Positions 9,997 to 21,899 of a stretch of DNA of 64,000 bases are shown here, piece after piece. Source of the DNA: Rosellinia necatrix (Eukaryota > Ascomycota > Sordariomycetes > Xylariales > Xylariaceae). The DNA lies in assembly GCA_021209875.1 (NCBI GenBank), contig JAGYVD010000001.1:6696001-6760000 (forward strand), given 5' to 3'. The position numbers and the translations under genes were made by a program. Within the stretch, counting starts at the first letter, position 1. Every line of letters begins with the position of its first letter. Under the pieces are notes generated by a model. That model was not told the DNA's origin, made no database searches, and saw nothing but the letters and a program-made list of their open reading frames with translations.

Positions 9997-12900
9997 GGGG
10001 CGTAATCCGCACCGAGCCAACAGAGAACGAGTTAAGAAGTTTGGCACGTCGTCACAATCTGAAGATGGATGAAGAACTCCGTTTCACGAACTACAAACTA
10101 CTATAGAATCCAAATTTGGCGTGGATTTATTTGGTGGCGATCAATCTATGTATCGCACTCGACGTGGTTCATATCCCAAGGTTCAGAAGCCCACACCATG
10201 GTGTTTCTCGCTTTTGGAAGCGCACTTATTTAAAAGAAGCGACCGATAGGCATTCCCTATAATGGTAGTGTTGCTGAGGAGATCCTACTATCAGTGCACC
10301 AAAATACACAACGATGAAATAAAGCTGCTGCCGTATTCCTCTGTGAAACATCCATCTCGCGCTTTTCTTCTCCCATTCCAATACCCAGACTTCAAAGACC
10401 TATGTGACGAATTAGAAAATTGTCTTGATCTCGGCTGGGGCTCATTCACGGTGTCTAGCCCTCATTTTGAGCTTCCGTACATGTCTTACACTTCTTGAAG
10501 CGATTGTTTCTCATTCCCATCGGCACCTCAGGCCAAGGCGGCGGGTGGTTCTCAGCGCAAGGGTGTTCTTCGCGGTGTTCTTCTCTATGACGGCAAGAAA
10601 ATGTGGTGGTTATAATCCAGATTTGGCACATGTTGAATAATGATCTTGAGAGATGTTGGGAAATAAATTGAAAAGGGGAAACTGTAATTCTGGACGAAAA
10701 CTAACAATTGAGAAGTGGGCTATCGGTTGGAGTTATATAGATATTCTTGCTTTAGGCAGCCATTCTTGCGCCTAATATAACTGGTACTGTCACACGTATT
10801 ACAAAGTGCCAACGCATACAAAGATGACTGTTAGGAATAGCTACCTGATTGTTGTGTCACGCTTTGTGTCCTTCACAGAGGCAATACTCCTATCCGGGGT
10901 CCTACATATATATCGATTGTAAGATAGAGAACCACATGAACTAGCTAAGTAGAAAATAGTTAATGAAAATCTTAGACCGAGATAAGAAAAAGGGGTTTAA
11001 ACAACTTTTGATGCACTGTTCTACAGGGATTCAATAGCTATTGATAAACTTCTCCTTTAATAGCCCTAAAAATTATAACAACGTAGTAAATACATAGAAG
11101 ATAGATACTATAGCTGTTATATAACGTGCGTTTATTAATAAAATCGTTGGTTAAATATTGACCCAGCATATAGGATTACCTATATCTACCATGAGTCACA
11201 GTAAAAATGTAACGCCTTCTTAGTGTATATATATTTTTAGAGCTACAGATAGACAATAAACTAACGTTGACTTTTCTGTTTCTTTTCTTTTATTTCATTT
11301 CAAAAATTTCCCTATTACACATTTCTGAAGCGACGTAATCGCATCCTGCTAAGGAAAAATCAAAGGTATATAACTCTCTTGAATGCATGATTCATAAGCC
11401 TATTTACACTGACATAGTGGCCGCATGTCATATTTAAACTCCTAATTTTTTTTCTGGCAGTATGTACTTATCCTTGACGGATGTTTGGATGCAGTCCCAA
11501 CACCAATATTCAGATTTAGCTAGATATATCCACTTAACTGCGCGTCTATTGTGGTTAGTCGCATGGTAGGCTATTGATTGCAAATTGGCTAAGCTGTTCT
11601 ACCTTTAACATCACCTTCACCCGCCCTGCGCAAAATCAAGGCGTGTCACGAGGATTCGGCTGTTAAATATCCCACGGATCCGTTACAGTTCAACGACACT
11701 CGTGTCTCGTTCTTTCCAAATACCGAGTTCTTCAGCGGCTATATCTTTAAGCTCATTGGCAGGGCTGCCTGTCCCTTGACTGAAACCAGCAACCCTCGAA
11801 ATGGGCAATGGCACTGGAGGCACTTTATAACGTCGTCTAAATCTGGCTATCCTAGGGGGCGAGGACAACCCTAAAATCAGAGCCAAGTATAGACATTTCC
11901 TGCCTTATACTCAGACAATAGCCAACGACTGGATTTCAAAGTTGGAGCCCTACACCGTAACTCCTATTACCCAGCAATATGTTTAGAGAACATGACCGAG
12001 GCTCAAAGCCCCCATCCTATAAGGTAGCCTACTAAAATGGCGAGTTTCGATACAGGCGGCAGGTACACTAAACCAATGCGAAGTGTGAAAAGATTCTGTT
12101 CAAAGTTCGTAGCCCATGAGGCGGCTCGTATTCATCACTGTATTGGCTGTGATTTGCGCGTCTTTGATCCCTCGCCACTACCAATTATAGATTCGGTAGT
12201 CGTGGAGCACCCTGCAGTCTCAGGGAGCTGTCAATATGGAGCGGTGGGCATGTGTGGTGCGCGCCCAAGCAGCACAGTGACTTGACAGCTGTCTTCAAGA
12301 ATCAAATAGATTGAATCCTGCTGTCTACAGGCTCGGTACGGATGTCCCCAAGGGCACATGCTGGCTATTATCCAGGTTAACGGCGGCAGCTAGTCCTTCA
12401 ATCAAGTCAACAGCTTGCGTATTTTGGGCCAGTGGATGAGGATGTTCACCCCTTACAACCAATTTAGCACTCCAATGGCTCACACCCGGTTTGGATATGA
12501 AGGGGGTGACGGAAGTGGTAAGGCTTGGATGCTGCCAAGTGGGAACAGGGATTGTCTTGTGGACTGCATCGAGGAATTCGTCAAATTCAATGCCGCCATG
12601 CGACCCCGCTGGCTTATTTGTAGACCGATTCAGCGAGCAGAAAGACCATACAATAAAAGCAGCTCAAAGCTTTGTGCAGGTGCGCCAAAATAGACCCCCC
12701 CCCTTAAAAGTAGTCAAATAGATACAGGCAGTATCCTTGACCTATAATACCTCAATATTTCTCATAAATGTTCTCTAATTATACTCAGTGCAGTTTATAT
12801 CTAAGAATAGCGGCTCAAGAGACATAATGTAGGCAATCACCGTTGTTTCTGTGACGTATATACTGGGCCGACGTCACTCTCTAGAAGGCTAGCTGGTGAG

Positions 12901-14075
12901 GACCATATCAGCCGTAACGACTATACCATGCCGAGAGAAAATGAGAGAGATGCTCAGCTGATGTTTTGATAAGAGATGCATTGCATATGAGCTCCATAGG
13001 GCTATAGGCCGTTAAATGGCGACAGGGGTATGTGGTTTGATCAATCCAAACGAATCGACTACAGGCTGATCAGTTTGGCCTACAGTAATGCTTTCACTGG
13101 ACAGAATATGTATACAGTGAGTCTAGACAAATCCCCTCAATGACTGAAAATACCCTTGTGAGCTGTGTACAATGTATGCAGGTGTGGCCGGAGGCAATGC
13201 AGACCAATCAGAATGCGGCTGTGTGTCATCGAAAGATGGAAACTTGAGGGGGCCTGCACTGTCACCATATAGGGACCGTGATGTGTTAAATGGCTTCCCT
13301 ATTTAGGTAATACACCGACCACATGCGCTTTAGATTATATCCACCAGGCCTTGCACGATGAACCACATATTTCCATCATAGGTGTATTACCACCTCAGGT
13401 CTTGAGTGGTTACGATTTGTGCAGATATTTGCTATACTACACAGTTAATTACTAACTATTAATTTTACACATCTGCAGGGTGGCGGACCGTCATGGTGGT
13501 GTGATATGCATTGGGAAATAAAGCTTGGTGGGTAGTCCAATTGCCCCTAGGTCGCTGGCGTACCGAATATACCTACCATCTGTCTTCTTCGATGGTATAA
13601 TAGAACAGCTGCCATATATCTACGCTCTTTTCTAGTAGTTCGTCAAGAGAATTGGAGTATGATATGAAGGCAGACGGTGTTATTCAGGATGAGTAGGGTA
13701 GAGAGTCCCGAAGGGACCTGAGATATCTAGAGCAATACATAAATAGAAGGGTTGCAGAGTGGCTCACATACATTTGACAAGTCCATTGTCACAGCTCCTA
13801 ATCCTCTAGAATTCGGGGGATCCACGCTGGGGTAATACGGTTTGGTCTATCAGGATCCGTTGTGTCGTCAGTGGGAGAAGAAATACTAACCATTCCGCCC
13901 CGCTGGGTCCAAAAGCGCTTCTAGCCGTTCACACACAGCAGATACATATACTAGCATTGGGTACCTAGAAAACATTATTCGATGACTTCTCTACCTGCCG
14001 TGGAAACTATAACAGGCTCTTGAGCTATATACCTTTATTATTATTTTGACTGTGTGCGACTGTGCTACTGTGAAG
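9997..14075. other. Gene desert, largely AT-rich
   Basis: About 4 kb without a supportable gene. From about 10640 to 11560 and 12700 to 13990 the sequence is AT-rich and full of stops on both strands, as expected for decayed, RIP-affected DNA. Two short frames at 12415-12721 overlap in different frames, share no domain and are not called. Confidence 0.5.
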
Positions 14076-15535
14076 ATGTCCGAATTGGGGTCTGCTCTCC
14101 AGCCAGAGGCCTCGGCTAGTTTATCACCTACATCTATCGATGAAATACAACGGGAGGGTGTTGCATCTGTGCCGCCACCCGACGGCGGATATGGTTGGTT
14201 TTGTGTACTGGCTCAATTTTTAATCAACGGCTTTACTTGGGGTGTAGCAGCGGTAAGTATGTCGTTTTCCTACTGTTTAAACTGCGAATCCTGATACGGA
14301 ACTCAGAGCTATAGCGTCTACCTCGCGTATTATCTCTCTCATGATATTTTTGCCGGAGCTACGCCTATCGATTATGCCTTCATCGGGGGTTTTAACTTTG
14401 CATTCGCGCTCCTAGTTGCGCCGCTTGCAACACTGTTGATGCGACTATACGGCGTTAGGAGCCCAATGTTCTTTGGCGTTATCTTACTCCCTACTGGCTT
14501 CGTTTCGGCATCTTTCGCGACAAAAGTGTGGCATCTCTACTTATCGCAAGGGATGTGCGTCGGCACCGGAATAGGCCTCGTCTACATCCCGGCGACTGCA
14601 GTTATCCCTCAATGGTTCACCAGAAAGCGCAGCCTGGCGAGCGGGATCTGCGCGGCTGGATCAGGAATAGGCGGTCTCATCGTCTGTTTCGCAACCCAGG
14701 GAATGCTCGACACCGTTGGATTGATGTGGTCATTGCGAATCACGGCAGTAGTAGTCTTCATCGTCAATTTAGTCGCGACGCTTTTGATCCGGTCACGGAA
14801 CGGGGAGATTAAGCCGGACCTACGCATACTCAACTTCCACCTTCTTGCCTCATATCAAGCGAAGCTTTTGCTGGGGTGGGCCATCATTCTTATGTTTGGC
14901 TACATTACTTTGATGTTCTCATTGTCAGATTATGCTTTGGCCATCGGCGGATCGTTTCAAGCCGCAGCGACAGTAGCCGCAATCTTAAATCTGGGGGCTG
15001 CCATCGGGCGCCCCTTTATAGGCTATGTGAGCGATCGATATGGCCGTGTTGAGGTGGCTGGAATTGCTACGTTCACTTGCGGGGTACTCATCTTTGCCCT
15101 CTGGCTACCGACCACAAATTACGGTGCGTTGGTTTCATTCGCTTTCATAGGTGGATCGATCTTGGGCATATTCTGGGCTGTAAGTGCTTTTTTGTTGTTT
15201 TGTCTGTTCAATTCTTAATGGTTTTATAGGCTATCGCTCCACTAGCAGCAGATGTTGTGAGCCTCGAACAGCTACCCGCGTTCTTAAGTATCGTATGGCT
15301 TTCTGTAGTATTACCAAGCGCCTGTAAGAGAGTCATTTTGTCCTGCCCTAGAGTCAACCTAACGTAGTTTATAGTTGCTGAGGCCATAGCGCTTGAGCTA
15401 AGACGGCAGGACATCGGGGCGCGGTCATATATCTACGTTCAGACTTTTGCGGGAGTCTCGTATATAGTGGCTAGTATGCTACTGTTAGAGCTGTGGAGGG
15501 CACAAAGGGCAGCCATACAATTTCGTGCGGCCTGA
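14076..15535 (+). CDS. MFS transporter, monocarboxylate-transporter type (MCH-like), four exons
   Basis: Twelve-helix plasma-membrane carrier of the MCT branch, whose fungal members include riboflavin and carboxylate-like transporters; the substrate here is unknown. Exons: 14076-14252, 14307-15179, 15230-15323, 15375-15535, giving 434 aa, the usual family length. The signature PPDGGYGWFCVLAQFLINGF opens helix 1, and YIPATAVIPQWFTRKRSLASG is the conserved loop after helix 4. A second-half motif IGRPFIGYVSDRYGR matches the MFS loop between helices 8 and 9. All intron phases agree (0, 0, 1) and the three introns are 50-54 bp. The in-frame TTG at 14046 is rejected in favour of ATG 14076. It is followed downstream by an esterase gene on the same strand and a convergent bZIP gene, which suggests a small functional group. 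Confidence 0.93.
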
Positions 15536-16302
15536 CTCCGTTTGAAATATTAGGAACTCGGCACGAGAGTTTGTGTGGACTCGTGATGTCCGCCTCATTG
15601 CCACCGGGGTGTTCGAAGCACAGCATTGGGTGGAGCTAGCAGGAAAGTAAGCTAAGAGTCCCTGATTTAGATGGAAAGAGTGGTCCTCAGGTATGAAGCG
15701 CCAACATACGCAGTGAGTAGTAGCCTAATAACGATGGCTTATGCAAACGCATCCCGGGCATATTTTTGGGTTTGTATGTACTACAGTATGGCCAGGGCGT
15801 AGCCTGCTGTACATGAGACATAGAATCTGGGAAAGGCGATGCTTACTGCCAGGGAGGCCAGGCGAAATGTCTCCTCGTAAGTGCGATCTTGAGACTTGAT
15901 AGATCAAGCGCTTGAAGTTGCCTGCGCCTACTCCGAGACCAGCGGTAGGCGGATAAAGAGGGATACGAAGCCATTCTCAACGGAACTACAGGTACATGTA
16001 TCGTGCGCCAGCTGGCCGCGGCCCTGGCTTATAGTCTCCCTATTGAAGCTTTAAAGGATAGAAGATGCGACCCTAGCTACTGAGAATATCATATACCGGT
16101 CTCACCAGTATGCAACATATAGGTACGTACAGAGGAATACGCAGTACTGTGTGCACACTGTATACATGCTGTAAGTATGGGATGGATCTTTCGAGGGGGT
16201 CTGGTTTTGTTTTTTCTTTTTCTTTTTTTTCTTAAAAAAAAGGGCCACTTTCAACGAACGAAAGTTTTGCAAATATTCAACTCGGGATCGACAACATCCA
16301 AA
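15536..16302. other. Intergenic region between transporter and esterase
   Basis: No gene is seen. A T-rich stretch and an A run (16200-16245) precede the esterase start and probably belong to its promoter or leader. Confidence 0.5.
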
Positions 16303-17241
16303 ATGGCTAGCGATACCACATACATAGTTAAGCCCAAAGCTGCGCACACGCAAACGGTAATCTTCCTACATGGCCGTGACAGCAACTGCAGGGAGCTTGC
16401 CAACGAGCTCTTCGAGAGTGAGGCCTCCGAGCCAGCTAACCAGCCGCGAACGCTGCCAGACCTTTTCCCGGGCATTAGATGGGTGTTTCCCAGCGCCCCG
16501 ATACTGCAGTCCGAACGCTTTGGCACCGACATGTCGCAGTGGTTCGACATGTGGTCCGTGGAGGGCCCGGCAGAACGCCCGGAGCTGCAACATCCTGGAC
16601 TGCATCAGAGCGTCGAACAGATCCTCGCGGTCATCAGGAAAGAAGAGATGTTGGTGCCGCAGGAAAGAATCTTCCTTGCTGGGATCAGTCAAGGCTTCGC
16701 GACCGCCATCGCTGTCTTTTTTGCTGCTGCACCAAAGAGGTTCGCCGGTTTGATAGGACTGTGCAGCTGGATGCCGGCCGCATTACGCGCCGATGATTTC
16801 CGGAGCTTTGAAGACGCATCGGGTACTAAATCAAGCCGCAGTACACCTGTTTTCCTCAGTCACTCCATAGATGACAACGTCGTTCCAATCAAAAACGGCA
16901 GAGACCTCAGAGATACCCTTCAGTCACGGCAGCTTCTAGTCGAGTGGAAGGAATATGAAGATGGTGGGCATTGGGTCAATGAACCTCAGGGCGTGGATGA
17001 TATTGCTCGCTTCATAAATAGTCACATGCTTGAGAAGTCCTCGGAGCGGTCCGAAGGATACATTCAGAGCACAGAGTCGTGCCACCCAACAAATACGAAG
17101 TACCTAGGTAATTATCTTGTTGGTGATTGCTCGACATATGTGATTCTAGCTTTACGTGAAGTCGCGCCTTGTCAGGTTCACAGCCAGCAACCCTTAAACC
17201 CCTGCGAAATTGACATCTCTTCCAACAAACACGTGATTTAG
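16303..17241 (+). CDS. Alpha/beta-hydrolase, phospholipase/carboxylesterase family
   Basis: A serine hydrolase of the acyl-protein-thioesterase-like family (Abhydrolase_2), 312 aa, likely cytosolic and hydrolysing a thioester or carboxylester. The catalytic set is complete: nucleophile Ser129 in GISQG (127-131), Asp191 in SIDDNVVP, and His223 in EDGGHWVNEPQG. The oxyanion-side motif FLHGRDSN is at 21-28. The start ATG 16303 is chosen because residues upstream in the same frame are a poly-Phe/Lys stretch encoded by a T-rich leader. About 60 residues after the hydrolase fold (from LEKSSERSEG) are not typical and may include unspliced intron sequence. A paralogue with a replaced His lies at 36094-36852. 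It lies 0.77 kb downstream of the transporter and tail-to-tail with the bZIP gene. Confidence 0.9.
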   Translation: MASDTTYIVKPKAAHTQTVIFLHGRDSNCRELANELFESEASEPANQPRTLPDLFPGIRWVFPSAPILQSERFGTDMSQWFDMWSVEGPAERPELQHPGLHQSVEQILAVIRKEEMLVPQERIFLAGISQGFATAIAVFFAAAPKRFAGLIGLCSWMPAALRADDFRSFEDASGTKSSRSTPVFLSHSIDDNVVPIKNGRDLRDTLQSRQLLVEWKEYEDGGHWVNEPQGVDDIARFINSHMLEKSSERSEGYIQSTESCHPTNTKYLGNYLVGDCSTYVILALREVAPCQVHSQQPLNPCEIDISSNKHVI

Positions 17242-17721
17242 GAAAGGATACAGAGACCTACACGGGCTCGCTCTACCAATGTTCCGGCCGCCTTGGCTGG
17301 TCATGCTTACAGGGTAAATACTGTCACTGCCGACTTGTGATTAGTTGAAAATTCACAGATGATTGTTCTGTTTTTGAAAACGCCCCACCCCGGCCAAAGT
17401 ATAGACTAGTAACAATCTGGTGCCACGAAGGAGTTTCGTGCTGGCAGTTGTCATCACAGCCACCTGCAGTTCTAACAGGCTGAGCAGAACATTGCCCGGT
17501 ATAATAGCTCATACGTAGTGTATGTTCTCCCAATCCGAATTGCTGCAGTCCCTTTCTTGCAGCAGGTCAAGGATATTAGCTTCGATGTCATCCTGTATGG
17601 ACAGAGGCTGACTGTGTTGTGCATCATGGATAGCCAAATCCGGGTAGATCCCTTGCGATGTTCCGACCCGGTCAGCACCACCTTGAAAAAGTTGTTCTTC
17701 TGCCTAACTTTTCGGGTTAGC
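17242..17721. other. Intergenic region between convergent esterase and bZIP genes
   Basis: A 480-bp spacer serving as the 3' ends of two convergent genes. Nothing recognisable is seen in it. Confidence 0.5.
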
Positions 17722-18373
17722 CTAGAGTGTGAGAATTGACGGCAACTGGACCGGATCGGGACGTACGAACATATTCATTCCGAGAGTATCCTTGATATAA
17801 CAGAGGTCCGTAAGCCAATGGTTGAAATCCAAGTCCTCAGGTCTGTTGGTTTGGGCCTCCCAGGGCGCTGGATTGCCTACGAAGGCGAGACCCTCGGGCA
17901 GGTCTGGGCTACAAGGATGCGGGGTATTGGTGTTCTGCGTCCTAAGCACGGCGGGGTTAATGCCCGTCGCCCTGGGAGGTTCCGGAGAACAATGAGAGGC
18001 CGGCAGCGGTATATTGTTTTTCTCGGTCTGCCGAGCAACAGTGATAGCCTCATGGATGGCCATGTCGTCCACGCCTTGCCTGTGCAGCAAGGTGCGAAGG
18101 AGCCTGTTCTCCTCTTGTACTCTGCGAGCCTCCCTTTGCATCTCTACAGTAGCCTGCGCGCCTAATCTGACGCATTCATTCCATCGTTGCTCTAGGTCCT
18201 GAACGTATGCCTGTTTTCTCGCCCGAGAGTTTCGCTGATTGCGGCGCAAACGGGCGCGCTAGAAAGTCAGCACCTCCTCCTCCTCCTGTCTCCTGATGCG
18301 TAGGGTAGTGACTGACCTCCTCGACGTTGGCTACACTCGGATTGCGAGCGGTAGGCGGCCCCCCGTCGTTCAT
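17722..18373 (-). CDS. bZIP transcription factor, two exons
   Basis: Nuclear DNA-binding protein of 197 aa. Exon 1 (18373-18317) encodes a short leader ending NVEE; the intron 18316-18259 (58 bp, GTCAGT...CTAG, phase 0) is removed and exon 2 (18258-17722) starts RARLRRNQRNSRARKQAYV. That is the basic region of the fungal NQRRSRAR type, followed by a leucine-zipper-like coiled coil through ARRVQEENRLLRTLL. The rest is polar, with a proline-rich linker (PEPPRATGINPA) and a C-terminal DFNHWLTDLCYI patch. Fungal members of this type often regulate secondary metabolism or stress genes. The adjacent esterase and transporter are possible targets, which is inference. Start ATG 18373 is the only Met giving the in-frame splice with a short leader. 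Confidence 0.88.
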
Positions 18374-19059
18374 TCTGGCTAAAGTACTTAGATTGGTAAC
18401 AACCACTCCTAGAGGTAACGAATGGTATTTCAACCCACTAACTTCAGGGGCTATTCTATCGCTGCCGTTTACGTTAGCATTGGGTAGTGTCAGAATTATT
18501 GGGTTAAATTGGGAAGACTGGTCCTGAGCTAATTACCCCAAGAACTGACCATAGTCGCCTCAGCCCCCGCTGCCCCTCACACGGTTCACTTGTGCACCGT
18601 CGACTACACAACAGAACACACTCTCAATTGACCAGTTTGCTCGTTCTGTCAAGAACTTAGAAAAAGGTTCATAGATTTGCTGAGAAAGATGACGATAACG
18701 TTTACACTTTATCACTACCTCACACCCACAACCCAGGCACGAGCCAATATAAGATCCCCACAGGCTTCGTTAGCTGCCTGAACAGTAAATATTTTGGGGT
18801 TTTGACCGTAATAGAGTAAACTTGAGATGCACTCTGCTCTATCTTCTCCCAGAATTCACGCACGCAGAATTCAAATGATGCCATTTCGCATGTCAGGTTA
18901 CATTATCCCTACTCATAGGGACTGGGGAAGAGTAGAGGTTAAACGGAGAGATCCGAAACAATCACTCGCAGATACATTCATATTCGTGATCCAACTTCTT
19001 CTTCCCGAGATAAAATCTCTGGTCCATAATTGCTACCTATATATCAAGGGGTAACTAAT
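18374..19059. other. Intergenic region
   Basis: No coding signal is seen. It contains the upstream region of the bZIP gene, with several short AT-rich stretches. Confidence 0.45.
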
Positions 19060-19915
19060 TTGGCAGATTCATCATCTTGAGAGCAGCCAAGGTCCTTCCC
19101 GGTATTGACCAATAAGACCTTTGTTGTTGTGTTAGCCCCTGTACAGATATGGTACGGGATAAGTGGTAATATAGGAATTGGCTCATACGCGAGACTTCGA
19201 TTGCCTCCGAAAGGCATTGGGAGCGCAGCGCTGTATCATTCTTTATCATTCTTTATCGGGGGTTTAGCAACTTCAGTGTTTGAAAGTTTGTTATGGCTAG
19301 CCCACCACTGAGCTTTGAAATACGATGTATCTCCTGAATGTCCGGCAACTCCTCTCTGTCTGGGACGAGATTGAGTATGCGATTACCCATAATACAGCCC
19401 ACCGAGCTCCTGGAGGGCGGCGGCCTCGAAATGTCGCTCTAAATGAATCCGATATTAGTGACATTCATCTTCCGCACGTCCGTTCGATAAAAGTCGGTCA
19501 TTTTCTGATTAATAACTTAGCCTTTCTAGCAGCGTCTTTCCATCATTACGCAAAGCGGTAAAAGAGTGTATATAGGTCGTGTCAAACCCAACGACCATCC
19601 CGGTGGCTCGAACTTGCTTGCCTTCGAGGAAATAGCCAAAGTCGCCTCCACTACCTATGTCTACAACTCTATTCCCTTGGAATAGGACGAAGCCCATCAA
19701 TCAAATGGAGCCCCAAAGTCGAGGGAGTCCGCAACCCTCGCCAATGTGAGCGAGCTTCAGCGGCAAGGCCATCAAAATCTACAGGGTTGTAGTAAAACGA
19801 CACTCCAATCTCTTTGCGGAGGCTGTAATTGATAGCATTTTCAGATCAAAAATTATATGCGTTCTCGACCTGTTGTCGAGCACAGCCACTTATAGCAGCG
19901 TATGCCATCGTTAAA
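19060..19915 (-). pseudogene. Arsenite methyltransferase (ArsM/AS3MT-like) relic
   Basis: Fragments of an SAM-dependent arsenite methyltransferase appear in order on the minus strand but in different frames. An N-terminal SFYYNPVDF-like piece is near 19830. AHIGEGCGLP (near 19750) matches the conserved GCGNP-type motif. SAM motif I, VVDIGSGGDFG, followed by KQVRATGMVVGFD, lies at about 19670-19580. NVTNIGFI, a stop, then SDI is near 19450. NLVPDREELPDIQEIHR and SKLSGG are at 19380-19300, and VLLVNTGKDLG is near 19100. In intact enzymes these elements follow the same order. At least two stops and several frame changes lie between them, so the gene is dead. An active enzyme would methylate As(III) for detoxification. 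No other arsenic gene is seen nearby. Confidence 0.7.
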
Positions 19916-21899
19916 CGGAAAGTAGAGAGATAGTTCGTGATCGTATCAATATTCAGTCATTTAATAATGAATTTAGTAGACACCAGCCATCTTGAACAAT
20001 ACGATTCTCGTAGGGTTTAATTGTTATAGGTGCGGTAGTCGCGATATTCTCTCCCTGTCTATTTTAACCACTGCTGCTATGTGCGTAATATGGCTATCTG
20101 AAGAAGCAACTGCAGCGTGCGTTTAGCTACTGGACTTCTTCACAGAAACACACTTTTTTCTATTTACTAATCGCGGGTAATTCTACACTGTACCATCAAA
20201 CCCTACAGACAGGTTGCCGGCCCATAGACATCAAGCGGCGTAGACACCACGGAGGTCAGGCAACCCACACGTCCCGATTCAGACATCGTCATGGAGATTA
20301 GAGCAACCACACAAACACGATATGTTGTAATAGGCAGGCGCAACGCCAAGAATTGCTGATCTTTTCTCAAAGTTAAAGAGAGAATGGGTACCGGCCGCTG
20401 TGGCGAGTGAATGCTCCATTGGTAATGAAGGCCTCCCTCCCAGCACTTTGCTGCCCTACTGGATAGCCGTGACCAGAAGAAGGGCCATGAGCAGCGAATC
20501 TCACGTTTTATTTTTAAGTCTTTTCTCATTTACCCTGGTGACAGAGCAACTTCAGGCTACCCCACCTCTTAATATAGGCTGTCCGAGCAGGGTATGTGCC
20601 CCCATATGTCTCCATCCTTGTCAATAGGTGGCCCTCCAATACTACCACCATCAGCCATAGGCGTAGCCCGCAAAGGTAAGTAACGCATGAGGGATAGTTT
20701 TATGGCTGGACACGCATCAACACATGATGGTGTACAGGTACGAAGCAAAAGTCGGTATTGATAGAAATAATAAAAGTACCACACAGCTTCGAATAAGCCC
20801 CCAGTGGTACCGTCATGGCTTGTTTCAAAGTCCCGGCGCTGGTCGCATCAACGACCCGGAGACCCCAAGGACACTCCTATCCACATAGCCGCCGGAACCG
20901 CGTCATTGCACCCAGCTATATGCAGCTTATGGATTTACAGATTATATGCCCGCATTTCTCGCGTTTGTGTGTCATGCTAATGATACCTTGCTTTGTCAAC
21001 CGTTTCCTTATGAGCGCTATCTATAGGCTAGTCATAAATGGTTGAGCTTCGAGAATTTCCATGTTGTGAATAGAGTTCTTAATCACCTAACGAGTTCACG
21101 AGATACGAGATTGGCGCAAGTTTTTTCCACAACCCAACAATTTAGTTTCAGATTCTCCTTTTGCAGCCATGAGAAAAGAGAAGGTCATGTTCAAACATAA
21201 GCCCCGCACCCACCAATGGAGTCAGCTTTTGGCCTCCAATCGGAAAAGAAAGAAAAAAGAAAAATGCAAAGAACCTGAAGCCAGTTCATGCAAACGTTGC
21301 ATTTTAGAACTATTAAAAGATGACGAAGCCTTTGGGGGCTATGCGACTAGACTGGGCTACTTCATAATAATCGCTAGGGATTTCGGCGGCAATCGACCCA
21401 ATCGTGAGCTATAGCGAGAAGATCGCCATGACATGCATAGGCTAGCTGACAATCGCAATCGGGGTCGAAACATGTTTCGCGCTCAGGTGTTTTTTTCGAG
21501 TGCAACTACAACGCTTCTACTAAACATCGACCCCGAGAAAGCTACCAGCGAATAAAGAATTCTTTTTTAGTAGTATGTAAGACATATTCCAACCGTGCAT
21601 CGACGGCAGCACGTTTTTCGCGACCCCTGATTTGTTAAATGGTGAGCGCCGCCGACGGCCCTACACAGAAAAGAGGTCGAAGTCCTACAGCGAGATGAAC
21701 ACGAATTATTTAAGTTATATAAGCCTGAGATGTGACAACGAACCTGGCACATCGGCCCAGCTAAGCAAGGATAGCTAGGCCAAGAATAGGCTGAAGACTT
21801 CCTTATCATTCCAATTTATCCAAGGTTTCTTGTCGGTTTCTAGTAGCTAGAGTGTTCCCCATCACTTTAGCTGTGCTAGGAAATTCTAACATCGTTGCC
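19916..21899. other. Intergenic region without supported genes
   Basis: Frames of 70-110 codons exist on both strands (for example 20529-20203 minus and 21169-21414 plus). None has a domain, a good start context or splice-supported extension. The 21169 frame is a Lys-rich peptide with no recognised relation. Confidence 0.45.
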
